64,000 nucleotides of DNA, from contig NYYZ01000039.1 in the NCBI GenBank assembly GCA_002686945.1, positions 106,555 through 170,554 of the forward strand. Direction: 5' to 3'. A model generated the notes under the pieces. That model worked only from the letters and a program-made list of their open reading frames with translations. It did no database searches and had not been told where the DNA came from. This document shows, in pieces, positions 19,079 through 28,040 of this stretch. Every line of letters starts with the position of its first letter. Position 1 is the first letter of the stretch. The stretch is from Planctomycetota bacterium (GTDB lineage Bacteria; Planctomycetota; UBA1135; GCA-002686595). Position numbers and translations under genes: made by a program.

Positions 19079-20586
19079 ATCTCTCCTGCAGTTCTCTCAT
19101 TTTCTTGGGCGCGCTCTCCACGGCCCAAGACTCCACGCCCCAAGACCGAGAGCAGCGCACTCCTCGCGCGTTGATGGTCTTCATCGACGGCTTCGTTCCC
19201 GCGGCCATCGCCAGCACGGACACTCCAACCCTGGACCGCCTGATGCAGAAAGGCGCCTGGAGCCTGCGGGCCAGAGCCGAAAGCACGACCATCAGCGGAT
19301 CCGGTTGGAGCACCTTTCACACGGGCGTGCATTGGGACAAGCACGGCATCCCTGACAACAACTTTGCCACACCCAAGACGGACAAATACCCTTCGATCCT
19401 CAAGCTGCTGAAGCAAAAACAACCCGATGCGGTCACCGCCTGTGCCCAGTCCTGGAAGCCCATCCAGAAATTTCTTGTCGCACCCGCCGAACCAAGTCAC
19501 AGCGGCTTCTACGACTATTATCAATTCAACAAGGACTACTTCGACGAACGTAGTTGCGATGAACTCTGCGTCACCTACTTGCAACCCCTACTGGCCCGCG
19601 AACCCATTGACCTGACCATCATGATGTTTGGCGAACTTGACGGTGTGGGACATCTTGACGGGAACCGCCACTACCACGCAGGAGATCCGGACTACCAACG
19701 CATGCTGCACATGGTCGACACGCGTCTTGGCCGCTTGATCGCCAGTATCGAGAGCCGCCCCAGTTATGCCTCTGAGGACTGGCTGATCGCAATCACCTCG
19801 GATCATGCCGGGTCCCAGAGAGGGGGCCACGGACGCAACATCCCCGAACACCGGGAAATGCCGATTATCATCAGCGGGGGAACCATCGTCCCCGGCGAAA
19901 TCTGGCCGCCCCCCAGCGCTGTGGATCTGGTTCCCACGGTCCTTTCCCATCTCGGCATCAAACAGGATCCTGCCTGGGACCTCGACGGCCGCACGCTCGC
20001 CACATCAGCAACCAAGAAGCCGAGCGCCGCAATTGGAGTCAACCTGATCTACAACGGCGGCGGCGAAGAAGACCGCCCCTTCAATGGTTTCGTCGGACAA
20101 CCAGACGCATCCATCGCTGGTTGGGAAGATCCGGGCTGGATGTCCCTGATTGCGTACGGTTCCGAAGGATTCCTGCCCGTATTCAATCATCCATATGCAT
20201 CCATAGGCCGCGGATTCTTCGCCGCGAACGACACCAAGAACGGGGCACGCATGGAACAGACCATCGATTTGACTCCAATCAAGGATTCATTCATTCAAGG
20301 CTGCAACTTCAAGCTCTCGGCCTTACTTGGAAACCGCGGCCCGGATGGCGACAGCCTGCGCGTACATCTGACCTTTCTCAACGACAAGGAGGAACGCCTT
20401 GAGACCGCCGAATTGCAAACCCTCACAAAGGGGCAGCGCAGAGGAGCCACGTGCATGCGCTACGCTCAAGCCCTGGGGCTCGTCCCTCCTGATGCTGTCA
20501 GCGTAAGGGTAACCGTCGAAACCCCACGCCGCGGCGGAAACCACGGGGGCTTTGCCGACAACATCGAACTGATTCTGCAGGACTGA
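19072..20586 (+). CDS. Alkaline phosphatase / type I phosphodiesterase superfamily protein
   Basis: 504 aa, signal peptide. FIDGFVPAAIASTDTPTLDRLMQKGAWSLRARAESTTISGSGWSTFHTG; MMFGELDGVGHLDG; ITSDHAGSQRGGHGRNIPEHREMPIIISG. Overlaps the upstream CDS by 7 nt. Confidence 0.82.
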   Translation: MLNLSCSSLIFLGALSTAQDSTPQDREQRTPRALMVFIDGFVPAAIASTDTPTLDRLMQKGAWSLRARAESTTISGSGWSTFHTGVHWDKHGIPDNNFATPKTDKYPSILKLLKQKQPDAVTACAQSWKPIQKFLVAPAEPSHSGFYDYYQFNKDYFDERSCDELCVTYLQPLLAREPIDLTIMMFGELDGVGHLDGNRHYHAGDPDYQRMLHMVDTRLGRLIASIESRPSYASEDWLIAITSDHAGSQRGGHGRNIPEHREMPIIISGGTIVPGEIWPPPSAVDLVPTVLSHLGIKQDPAWDLDGRTLATSATKKPSAAIGVNLIYNGGGEEDRPFNGFVGQPDASIAGWEDPGWMSLIAYGSEGFLPVFNHPYASIGRGFFAANDTKNGARMEQTIDLTPIKDSFIQGCNFKLSALLGNRGPDGDSLRVHLTFLNDKEERLETAELQTLTKGQRRGATCMRYAQALGLVPPDAVSVRVTVETPRRGGNHGGFADNIELILQD

Positions 20587-20648
20587 GAGGTCGTTCGCAG
20601 GGTGAAGAGAGCAGGCCAGGTGCCCTCTAGAGAGCCTCGTGATCTCTC

Positions 20649-21599
20649 TTACGCCCCGCCACCTTTGAACATCTCGCGCAGGCTGCCAAGGCTGCCCAAA
20701 GCGGCGCTGGATTCGAAGGGTAGGAAGACTGTCTTGTCGCCACCACTACCAACACCAATCTCGGAGAGAGTAGAAAGATACTTCATGGCAATCAGATAGT
20801 CTGCGGGATTCATCTGCTCCCGTTCGAGGGCACCCGACACAACAGCGAGCGACTCTGCTTCCCCCTCTGCTCGCAGAATGCGGCCCTGACGAGCCCCCTC
20901 AGCCTCTGCAATCAGCGCGCCCCGTTCACCCTCAGCCCGCAAGATCTTTGACTGCTTGACGCCTTCAGCTTCGAGGATCGCAGCGCGGCGCTCGCGCTCG
21001 GCCCGCATCTGCATTTCCATGGCTTCACGCACTGTGACCGGGGGATCAATATCCTGCACCTCGACGCGATTCACCTTGACACCCCACTTGTCGGTTGCAT
21101 CATCCAATACCGTGCGCATCTTGCCGTTGATTTCATCCCGTGATGTCAAAGTCGCATCGAGGGCCAACTCACCAATGATGTTCCGGAGAGTGGTCTGCGC
21201 CAGCTTTTCAATGGCATTGGGCAGGTTGTTGACCTCGTAGACAGCGCGCCGGGGGTCGGTGACCTGATAGTACAAGAGCCCGTTGATCTCGATTACCACA
21301 TTGTCCGCGGTGATCACCGACTGCTTGGGAAAATCAAAAACCTGCTCGCGCATATCCACGGTGCGTGAGTGCTGCTCGCGCACGATGTCAATACCCTTCA
21401 AATTGGTGACCCGGGTGCGCCACAGAATGGAGCGGGGTTTGTCGATCAAAGGAAAGATCAGGTTCAAGCCGGGATCCAGAATCCGTAGGTACTTACCCAA
21501 GCGCTCGACAACCATGGCCTGGGACTGATTGATGATCTTGAGGCCAAGAGCGGCTCCAACAAGGACGACAGTGACAAAGGCAATGACAACATAAAGCAT
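20649..21599 (-). CDS. SPFH/Band-7 domain protein (stomatin/QmcA-like)
   Basis: 316 aa. VVERLGKYLRILDPGLNLIFPLIDKPR, QVFDFPKQSVITADNVVIEINGLLYYQVTDPRRAVYEV, MQMRAERERRAAILEAEG. Confidence 0.9.
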   Translation of the reverse strand: MLYVVIAFVTVVLVGAALGLKIINQSQAMVVERLGKYLRILDPGLNLIFPLIDKPRSILWRTRVTNLKGIDIVREQHSRTVDMREQVFDFPKQSVITADNVVIEINGLLYYQVTDPRRAVYEVNNLPNAIEKLAQTTLRNIIGELALDATLTSRDEINGKMRTVLDDATDKWGVKVNRVEVQDIDPPVTVREAMEMQMRAERERRAAILEAEGVKQSKILRAEGERGALIAEAEGARQGRILRAEGEAESLAVVSGALEREQMNPADYLIAMKYLSTLSEIGVGSGGDKTVFLPFESSAALGSLGSLREMFKGGGA

Positions 21600-21677
21600 G
21601 GGATTCTCCGGTTAGCTCGTTGAGGTGAAGACTGTAGCCGCGCCGGCTGGGCCGGCCGCTGAGTGCGTTGATCTGGA

Positions 21678-22175
21678 TCAGTTCTGGGCTTGTACATGAA
21701 TCGTGCTGCCTTCAATGGCCACGATTCTGACCTCTGCGCCTGATTCAAGGCCCTCTTCTGCGGAAGCCCGCCACTCCTCCCCGCGGACCTTGATCCTGCC
21801 GAAGGATGTCGCGCTGATCGCCTCGGTCACTATCGCTGGCTGGCCTATGAGAGCCTCCACATTGGACGGCACGCCTCCCAATCTGGCACGACGAACGACG
21901 ATTGGGCGCAAGACGATCAAGCCAACCATTGTGCCTAGAATGAAACCCCACAATTGCCCACTCATCCCCACCCCAAATGCGGCCAGAAGGGCAGACAGCA
22001 GAGTACCAGGAATAAACGCACCCAGCAGGAAGCCTGCGGTGAGGAACTCTGCCACAACCAGGATCGCACTGGCCACGATCCAGAATTCCCAAGACATGAG
22101 GGTCTCCGGCTGAAGGAGTTCGATTAGTTGCTCAAAGAATCCCGGGGATTCCGAGGCTTGAAAGTCGATGGCCAT
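21678..22175 (-). CDS. NfeD-like membrane protein
   Basis: Likely start MAIDFQASESPGFFEQL at 22175. TM segments plus C-terminal OB-like part LIGQPAIVTEAISATSFGRIKVRGEEWRASAEEGLESGAEVRIVAIEGSTIHV. Adjacent to the SPFH gene. Confidence 0.82.
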   Translation of the reverse strand: MAIDFQASESPGFFEQLIELLQPETLMSWEFWIVASAILVVAEFLTAGFLLGAFIPGTLLSALLAAFGVGMSGQLWGFILGTMVGLIVLRPIVVRRARLGGVPSNVEALIGQPAIVTEAISATSFGRIKVRGEEWRASAEEGLESGAEVRIVAIEGSTIHVQAQN

Positions 22176-22413
22176 GGTTGTTGTTGCTGAATCAGGAATC
22201 GGGGCCGAATCATGCCGACCCGGCGACGGCGTATCATAAGCTGCAAGGAGGGCATCCCCCCTGGATACAGCCCGATGCCACCCAAGGTACACCTGCAAGC
22301 CCCTGGTACGCATGCAGATTGCCCTTATTGCAGTTCCCTCTGCGAAAATCCCACCTGTAGCGCGGCAGGCCTGGGACCCCCGGCCGCCACGCCCCAAGGC
22401 GCCATCTGTTAGG

Positions 22414-24018
22414 GTGCACAAGCCACCCCCCGAATCTCCTTTGAAGCACTCGCAAACCGATTTGCCCCTGCCCCTCGCGGATTGCGCTATCCAAGTCCAT
22501 GGAAAAGACCATGTGGCGGTGGCGCGGCGTGGCCTCGAGGCAGGCCAGCAGATCAACCTCCCAGACAATCGCACGATTCAGCTGACGATCGACGTTCCAC
22601 CAGGTCATCGCTTTGCCCTGCTTGAACTACCCACCGACACCAGCGTCCTGCAATACGGATCGCCCATTGGAATCAGCACCGGAATCGCCGAAGGGGAATG
22701 CTTGACCCGAGAAAGCCTGCGCCATGAGGTCCCGCTCGTGCGCGCAATTCCCAGCGACCTCTCGAACCCCGCTCCCACTCCTCTTTCACCCCAAGAGGCT
22801 GGCACATTCCAGGGTTTCAGACGGCCCAACAGTACCGTTGGCCTACGCAACTTCGTTCTCGTTGTACCAACCAGCATGTGCGCCAGTCACGAAGCACGCG
22901 AGATAGCAACCCGCGCGGAATACACCCTGCTGGATCGCGAGCGCCACCCGGGCATAGATGGAGTGATCTCCCTGCCCCATGGACGAGGTTGCGGCAACAA
23001 CGATGGAGATCCCACGGAGTACCTGCTCCGTGTATTGCGCAACTACGCCGCACATCCCAATGTGGGCGCGGTCCTGTTCATTGGCCTTGGCTGTGAAAAA
23101 ACGGGCCTTGGCGCATTTGAGACCTATCTCAAGCGTCACGGTGGCCTTGGTTGGGACAAGCCCAGCGCGAGTTTCTCGATTCAAGAGGTAGGTGGCACAA
23201 GGCCTGCGATTGAGCGAGGCCTGAGAGAAGTCGAGATCCTGCTCGAATCAATCAAGGGCGCAACTCGAGAGGCAGTGCCTCTGGGCGAACTCACTCTCGG
23301 GGTCAAGTGCGGGGGATCTGACGGATTCAGCGGGCTCTCCGCCAATCCAGCCCTGGGCGAGGCCGTGGACCTCTTGATCCGGGCCGGTGGCACAGTACTG
23401 ATAACGGAAGTACCCGAATTTTGCGGCGCCGAGCACCTCTTTGCCTCCCGCGCCAAGAACGCAAGCGTGGCTAATGATATTCACAACGCAGTAGATTGGT
23501 ATCGCGAACATGCCGCCAGCGTGGGCGCGCGTCTGGACGAAAATCCAAGCCCCGGGAACATTGCAGGCGGGCTGCTCAATATCACGATCAAGGCTCTTGG
23601 TGCAATGGCCAAGAGCGGCAGTACCCGCGTGGAAGGAGTCACGGACTATGCGATCCCACCCACAGGCAAGGGCCTTTGGTTGATGCAGGGGCCAGGCTAT
23701 GACCAAGAGAGCACCCCGGGTCTGGTGGCCGCTGGTGCGCAGGCCGTCATTTTTACTACCGGCCGCGGTACCACCATCGGAAACGCGATTGCCCCGGTGC
23801 TCAAGCTGGCATCCAACACGCCTGTGTTCGAAAAAATGGGCGAGGACCTGGACCTCTCTGCCGGAGGCATCATCGATGGCACCGAAACCGCGCCCGAAGT
23901 GGGGCTGCGAATTTTGGAACACCTGCGCCAGACCGCATCAGGCGAGGTCCTCGCCCGAGCTGAAGAAAGCGGGCACCGCGAGTTTGGTTTTTGGGGCGGC
24001 GCAGCGGTCAGCCTCTAA
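22414..24018 (+). CDS. UxaA-family hydrolase (altronate/galactarate dehydratase-like)
   Basis: SAF-like N-terminus (DHVAVARRGLEAGQQI), LPHGRGCGNNDGDPTEYLLRVLRNYAAHPNVGAVLFIGLGCEKTG, LTLGVKCGGSDGFSGLSANPALGEAVD, TEVPEFCGAEHLF, TTGRGTTIGNAIAPVLKLASN. Exact start uncertain (GTG 22414 assumed; track gives 22312). Confidence 0.88.
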   Translation: MHKPPPESPLKHSQTDLPLPLADCAIQVHGKDHVAVARRGLEAGQQINLPDNRTIQLTIDVPPGHRFALLELPTDTSVLQYGSPIGISTGIAEGECLTRESLRHEVPLVRAIPSDLSNPAPTPLSPQEAGTFQGFRRPNSTVGLRNFVLVVPTSMCASHEAREIATRAEYTLLDRERHPGIDGVISLPHGRGCGNNDGDPTEYLLRVLRNYAAHPNVGAVLFIGLGCEKTGLGAFETYLKRHGGLGWDKPSASFSIQEVGGTRPAIERGLREVEILLESIKGATREAVPLGELTLGVKCGGSDGFSGLSANPALGEAVDLLIRAGGTVLITEVPEFCGAEHLFASRAKNASVANDIHNAVDWYREHAASVGARLDENPSPGNIAGGLLNITIKALGAMAKSGSTRVEGVTDYAIPPTGKGLWLMQGPGYDQESTPGLVAAGAQAVIFTTGRGTTIGNAIAPVLKLASNTPVFEKMGEDLDLSAGGIIDGTETAPEVGLRILEHLRQTASGEVLARAEESGHREFGFWGGAAVSL

Positions 24019-24031
24019 CAGAACAAATTCG

Positions 24032-25192
24032 ATGAGCAATTCGACCCGCGCCTGCGCCTTGGTGGCCCCTCACTCGTTCAAGGTGATCGAGATCCCCTTG
24101 CCCCCCATGGGGCCCAAAGATGTACGCGTGACTCCCCAGGCGGTCGGCGTCTGCGGCACAGACTTTCACATCGCGGACGGCGCAGGAAACTACAACCTGA
24201 CCCCGAGCGGCGAACCAATTCCCTTGGCCCAAGAGGCTCAGATCCTGGGCCATGAAATCGTGGGCAAGGTTGTCGAAATCGGCTCTGCAGTCCACGACAT
24301 CCAGGTAGGTCAATCGGTGGTTCTGGACCAGGGCCTATCCTGTATCAGCCACTACCGCACGGACCTCTGCGAATACTGCTCAAGCGGAGCCAGCCACCAG
24401 TGCGAGACTTACACCGAATACGGTATCACCGGTTTGGCAGGAGGTTTTTCCGAAGAGTTGATAGTGCCCGCCATCAATGTCCTGGAGACCAGCGGCGCAC
24501 GCAGCCCGTCAGAATGCGCCCTGACCGAACCCTTGGCCTGCATGCTGCACACGACTGGCATGCTGAACGATGCCCGCCAGCGCTACACCCTCAAGAGCAA
24601 GGACGCGGCCAGCCGTGTGCACACAATCCTGATTATGGGCGCGGGTCCCGCCGGCTTGCTCATGACCCAGGTACTGCGCGGAGCCCTCGGCTTCGAGGGT
24701 ACGCTGCTGGTCAGCGAGCCAAACCCTTACAAGCGGACTCTGGTCGCATCCTTTGGCGCCGAGGTCTGGGACGCAAATGAGCCTGGTATCGAGGACTGGA
24801 TCCAGGAAAAGTCAGACGGCCGAATGTTGGAGTGGGCTTTTGAGGCTTCTGGCGCTGGCCCGGCATTCGCCAGCATGCCACGGCTCCTGCGCAAGCAAGC
24901 TACTGTGATCAAGTACGGCATCGGCCACCAGGGCCAGGGCCTCGAGTTGCTCAACGATTTCCATTGGAAGGAGCCCACTTTTCTCATGCCCGTAGGTGCC
25001 TCCAGTCCATTTGACCAAGATGGCCGCGCCACCTACTACCGCCAGGCACTTGAGTGGATCGAGTCCGGAAAGGTGCAAGTAGAGCCCCTGATAACCCATC
25101 GCTACGCTGGACTCGAACAAGTCCCGCAAGCTCTAGGGGATGATCACAAGGATGCAAATTACGTCAAGGGCATCGTCGAGTTCCAGGTCTGA
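24032..25192 (+). CDS. Zinc-binding medium-chain alcohol/sugar dehydrogenase
   Basis: Start MSNSTRACALVAPHSFKVIEIPLPPMGPKDVRVTPQAVGVCGTDFHIADG. GHEIVGKVVEIGSAV, LCEYCSSGASHQCETYTEYGITGLAGGFSEELIVPA, MGAGPAGLLMTQVL. Confidence 0.88.
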   Translation: MSNSTRACALVAPHSFKVIEIPLPPMGPKDVRVTPQAVGVCGTDFHIADGAGNYNLTPSGEPIPLAQEAQILGHEIVGKVVEIGSAVHDIQVGQSVVLDQGLSCISHYRTDLCEYCSSGASHQCETYTEYGITGLAGGFSEELIVPAINVLETSGARSPSECALTEPLACMLHTTGMLNDARQRYTLKSKDAASRVHTILIMGAGPAGLLMTQVLRGALGFEGTLLVSEPNPYKRTLVASFGAEVWDANEPGIEDWIQEKSDGRMLEWAFEASGAGPAFASMPRLLRKQATVIKYGIGHQGQGLELLNDFHWKEPTFLMPVGASSPFDQDGRATYYRQALEWIESGKVQVEPLITHRYAGLEQVPQALGDDHKDANYVKGIVEFQV

Positions 25193-25195
25193 TTC

Positions 25196-25909
25196 ATGCA
25201 CCTCTCACTCTTCGTCACCTGCGTAATCGATCAACTGTGTCCGAAGGTGGGCGAAGCAACACTGACCCTGCTCGAACAAACGGGTTGCACTGTGGATTTC
25301 AACCCGCGCCAGACCTGCTGTGGCCAACCTGCCTGCAATGCTGGATATGAAAACGAAGCGCAGCAGGTTGCGCGACACACTCTCGATGTACTTGAAGGTG
25401 ACAATCCTATCGTGGTTCCATCCGGCTCCTGCGCGGCCCAATTGAAACACTATGACCAATTGTTTCCCGCTGATGATCCCGATCACGAACGAGCCTTGGC
25501 CCTTGCGCCCCGGATACATGAACTCTCGGAGTTCCTGGTAGATCACCTGCAATACGACGCGAGCCGTTCAGGTTTCAAGGGAATCCTCACCTGGCACGAT
25601 GCCTGCCACTCCCTGCGCGAGCTTGGCATCAAGAACCAACCACGACAATTACTGGCCCAAGTCCCGGGCGTGGAGCTGATTGAAGCTTCTGAGTGCGAAA
25701 CCTGCTGCGGATTTGGAGGCACATTCGCAATCAAGCTGCCAGACCTTTCTGTAGCCATGACCGATCGTAAGCTGGACGAGATCGAAACCCTCGGTGTTGA
25801 TGGCATCGTGTCCACCGATGCATCGTGCCTCATGCAACTGGGCAGCCGACTTGCCAACCGCGGCTCCAAGATCCGCGCCCTGCATCTGGCGGAGATTCTG
25901 ACCCAATGA
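25196..25909 (+). CDS. lutA: Lactate utilisation protein A, (Fe-S) CCG-domain oxidoreductase
   Basis: 237 aa. MHLSLFVTCVIDQLCPKVGEATLTLLEQTGCTVDFNPRQTCCGQPACNAGY; WHDACHSLRELGI; ECETCCGFGGTFAIKLPDLSVAMTDRKLD. Confidence 0.93.
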   Translation: MHLSLFVTCVIDQLCPKVGEATLTLLEQTGCTVDFNPRQTCCGQPACNAGYENEAQQVARHTLDVLEGDNPIVVPSGSCAAQLKHYDQLFPADDPDHERALALAPRIHELSEFLVDHLQYDASRSGFKGILTWHDACHSLRELGIKNQPRQLLAQVPGVELIEASECETCCGFGGTFAIKLPDLSVAMTDRKLDEIETLGVDGIVSTDASCLMQLGSRLANRGSKIRALHLAEILTQ

Positions 25910-27372
25910 GTTCGCCCAATCGCAGAACAAGTCAGCACAACGCTCCCATCGCCCACCTCAAGGCTAACGACTTCAAGAACGCCTCCCAAGCTGCCCTACA
26001 AGACGCGCCCCTGCGACGAGCCCTTTCCAGGGCCACCGACACCTTCAAGCAGCGGCGGCTGGGAGCTCTGGAAGAAGTCGATGACTGGGAAGCCTTGCGT
26101 ACCCACGGGCGCGCCATCAAGGACGAAACACTCAGCCGCCTTGACCATCATCTCTTACGGTTTGTTGATCAGGCAACAGCCCGTGGCACGCAGGTTCACT
26201 TTGCGGCAACGCGCGAAGAAGCCTGCACCTGGATCGCTGATCTGGCAGAGCGACTGGATGTCAAGACCGTGGTCAAGAGCAAGAGCATGACGACCGAGGA
26301 AATCGGTTTGAACGCGGCCCTGGAAGAGCGGGACCTGCATCCAGTAGAAACCGATCTGGGGGAATGGATCATCCAACTCGCCGATGAGACCCCATCCCAC
26401 ATTATCGTGCCAGCAATCCACAAGTCCCGGGAAAGCGTGGCCAAGCTCTTCGAAGAACGCCTGGGCGCAGAGCCCGATCTGGATGCAATCCGGCTGACCC
26501 AACTAGCCCGGGAAATCCTACGGGGCAGCTATCTGGAGGCAGAACTCGGGGTAAGTGGCATCAACTTCGCCATTGCCGAGACAGGCTCATTCCTGGTGCT
26601 CGAAAACGAAGGCAATGCGCGCCTGACCACTAGCTTGCCCCGAGTTCATGTGGCGATCATGGGCATTGAGAAACTCCTGCCTCGCTGGGCGGATCTGGAA
26701 ACTTTTCTACGCCTTCTGCCTCGCTCCGGTACGGGGCAGCACCTGACCAGTTACCAATCGATCTTCACCGGACCAAAACGCAACCCTGAGGATGAGGGGC
26801 CCGAAGAGGTTCATGTGCTGATCCTCGACAACGGCCGCAGCAAAATCCTGGATGACGATGTTACGCGTGAGACTCTAGCCTGCATCCGCTGCGGTGCATG
26901 CCTCAATGCGTGCCCCGTTTATGCCCAAGTAGGCGGCCACGCCTACGGTTCAGTCTACCCGGGCCCCATCGGTGCGATCCTCACGCCACAACTCGCAGGA
27001 AGCAAGGAGGCAGTGCCCCTTCCTGGGGCCTCAAGCCTTTGCGGTGCCTGCAGGGATGTGTGCCCGGTCAAGATCGATATCCCCCGTATCCTTCTGCACC
27101 AACGCAACGAGGTCACGCGCAAACTACCCATGCACGCCCCCTTCGAACGTCTGGCCATGAAGGCCTTCGCCCGCATGGCCTGCGCTCCCGGACTCTGGCA
27201 TCGATCTCTCGCCCTGGCACGCCCCTTCCTACGCTTCGCCGCAGGGTCGTCTCTACCCAGCCGCGCCCTGCGCTGCATGATCCCGCCACTCGCCGCATGG
27301 TCCAAGAAGCGAAGCCTGCCAGGCCCCGCGAGACATTCCTTCAGACAGCGATATCAAAGGAAGAACTCATGA
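25906..27372 (+). CDS. lutB: Lactate utilisation protein B (LUD domain + 4Fe-4S ferredoxin)
   Basis: 489 codons from ATG 25906 overlapping the lutA stop. KSMTTEEIGLNAALEE, GINFAIAETGSFLVLENEGNARLTTSLPRVHVAIMGIEKL, CIRCGACLNACPVYAQVGGHAYGSVYPGPIGAILTP, CGACRDVCPVKIDIP. Confidence 0.93.
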   Translation: MSSPNRRTSQHNAPIAHLKANDFKNASQAALQDAPLRRALSRATDTFKQRRLGALEEVDDWEALRTHGRAIKDETLSRLDHHLLRFVDQATARGTQVHFAATREEACTWIADLAERLDVKTVVKSKSMTTEEIGLNAALEERDLHPVETDLGEWIIQLADETPSHIIVPAIHKSRESVAKLFEERLGAEPDLDAIRLTQLAREILRGSYLEAELGVSGINFAIAETGSFLVLENEGNARLTTSLPRVHVAIMGIEKLLPRWADLETFLRLLPRSGTGQHLTSYQSIFTGPKRNPEDEGPEEVHVLILDNGRSKILDDDVTRETLACIRCGACLNACPVYAQVGGHAYGSVYPGPIGAILTPQLAGSKEAVPLPGASSLCGACRDVCPVKIDIPRILLHQRNEVTRKLPMHAPFERLAMKAFARMACAPGLWHRSLALARPFLRFAAGSSLPSRALRCMIPPLAAWSKKRSLPGPARHSFRQRYQRKNS

Positions 27373-28040
27373 ATCACGAGGCTGCAAACAAGGCACGGGC
27401 CACAGTGATGGACTCCATCAAGCAGGCCCTGCGCAACGTCCGCGCCACCCAATCGGCACCGCCCCAGATTCCCGGGCGACCGAAACCCATGGATTCGGTC
27501 AAAGATCTCACCCACGCCTTCCGCACGCGCCTGGAATCCGTAGGTGGTCAAGTACATCTGGTTCCCGATGCATGCGGCGCCAGGAACCTCTTGCGCACTC
27601 TTGTGGAAGAAAATGATTGGCAAGAGATTGCCGTGACGGATGGCCCTTTGGTCGCCCAAGCAACAGACGAGCTCGACGCCACGACCTTTGAAGGGTCCAA
27701 GGACCTCGATCGCTTGGCGTGCTGCAGCATGGGCATCACGGGAGTCCAACATGCAATTGCCGAGACTGGAACCCTCGTGCTCTTCTCCCATGCTGAGGCT
27801 CACCGCCTTACAAGCCTGCTGCCGCCGGTGCACATCGCTCTTGTGGATCAATCACAGATCGTGCTGGACTTAGGTGAAGCACTCTCAATCGCGCACAAGG
27901 TCGACGGTGGGGAGCCACCGCCCCTGGTCACATTCATCACCGGCCCCTCGCGCACTGCAGACATCGAGCTGACCATGGTCACTGGAGTCCACGGTCCGCG
28001 CGAATTGATCGTGATCCTGATCGCCCCCGACAGCCTCTGA
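27369..28040 (+). CDS. lutC: Lactate utilisation protein C (LUD domain)
   Basis: Start MNHEAANKARATVMDSIKQALRNVR at 27369 (ATGA overlap with lutB). GITGVQHAIAETGTLVLFSHAEAHRLTSLLPPVHIALV; ITGPSRTADIELTMVTGVHGPRELIVILI. Confidence 0.92.
   Translation: MNHEAANKARATVMDSIKQALRNVRATQSAPPQIPGRPKPMDSVKDLTHAFRTRLESVGGQVHLVPDACGARNLLRTLVEENDWQEIAVTDGPLVAQATDELDATTFEGSKDLDRLACCSMGITGVQHAIAETGTLVLFSHAEAHRLTSLLPPVHIALVDQSQIVLDLGEALSIAHKVDGGEPPPLVTFITGPSRTADIELTMVTGVHGPRELIVILIAPDSL

Noticed and set aside
23248-23922. 224-aa minus-strand ORF inside the UxaA-family gene
   Set aside because: Antisense shadow ORF; the opposite strand is strongly conserved UxaA sequence.
25196-25909. LutA CCG motifs (TCCGQP, TCCGFG) as further Sec positions
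   Set aside because: Both motifs are encoded by Cys codons in an uninterrupted frame; no in-frame TGA.
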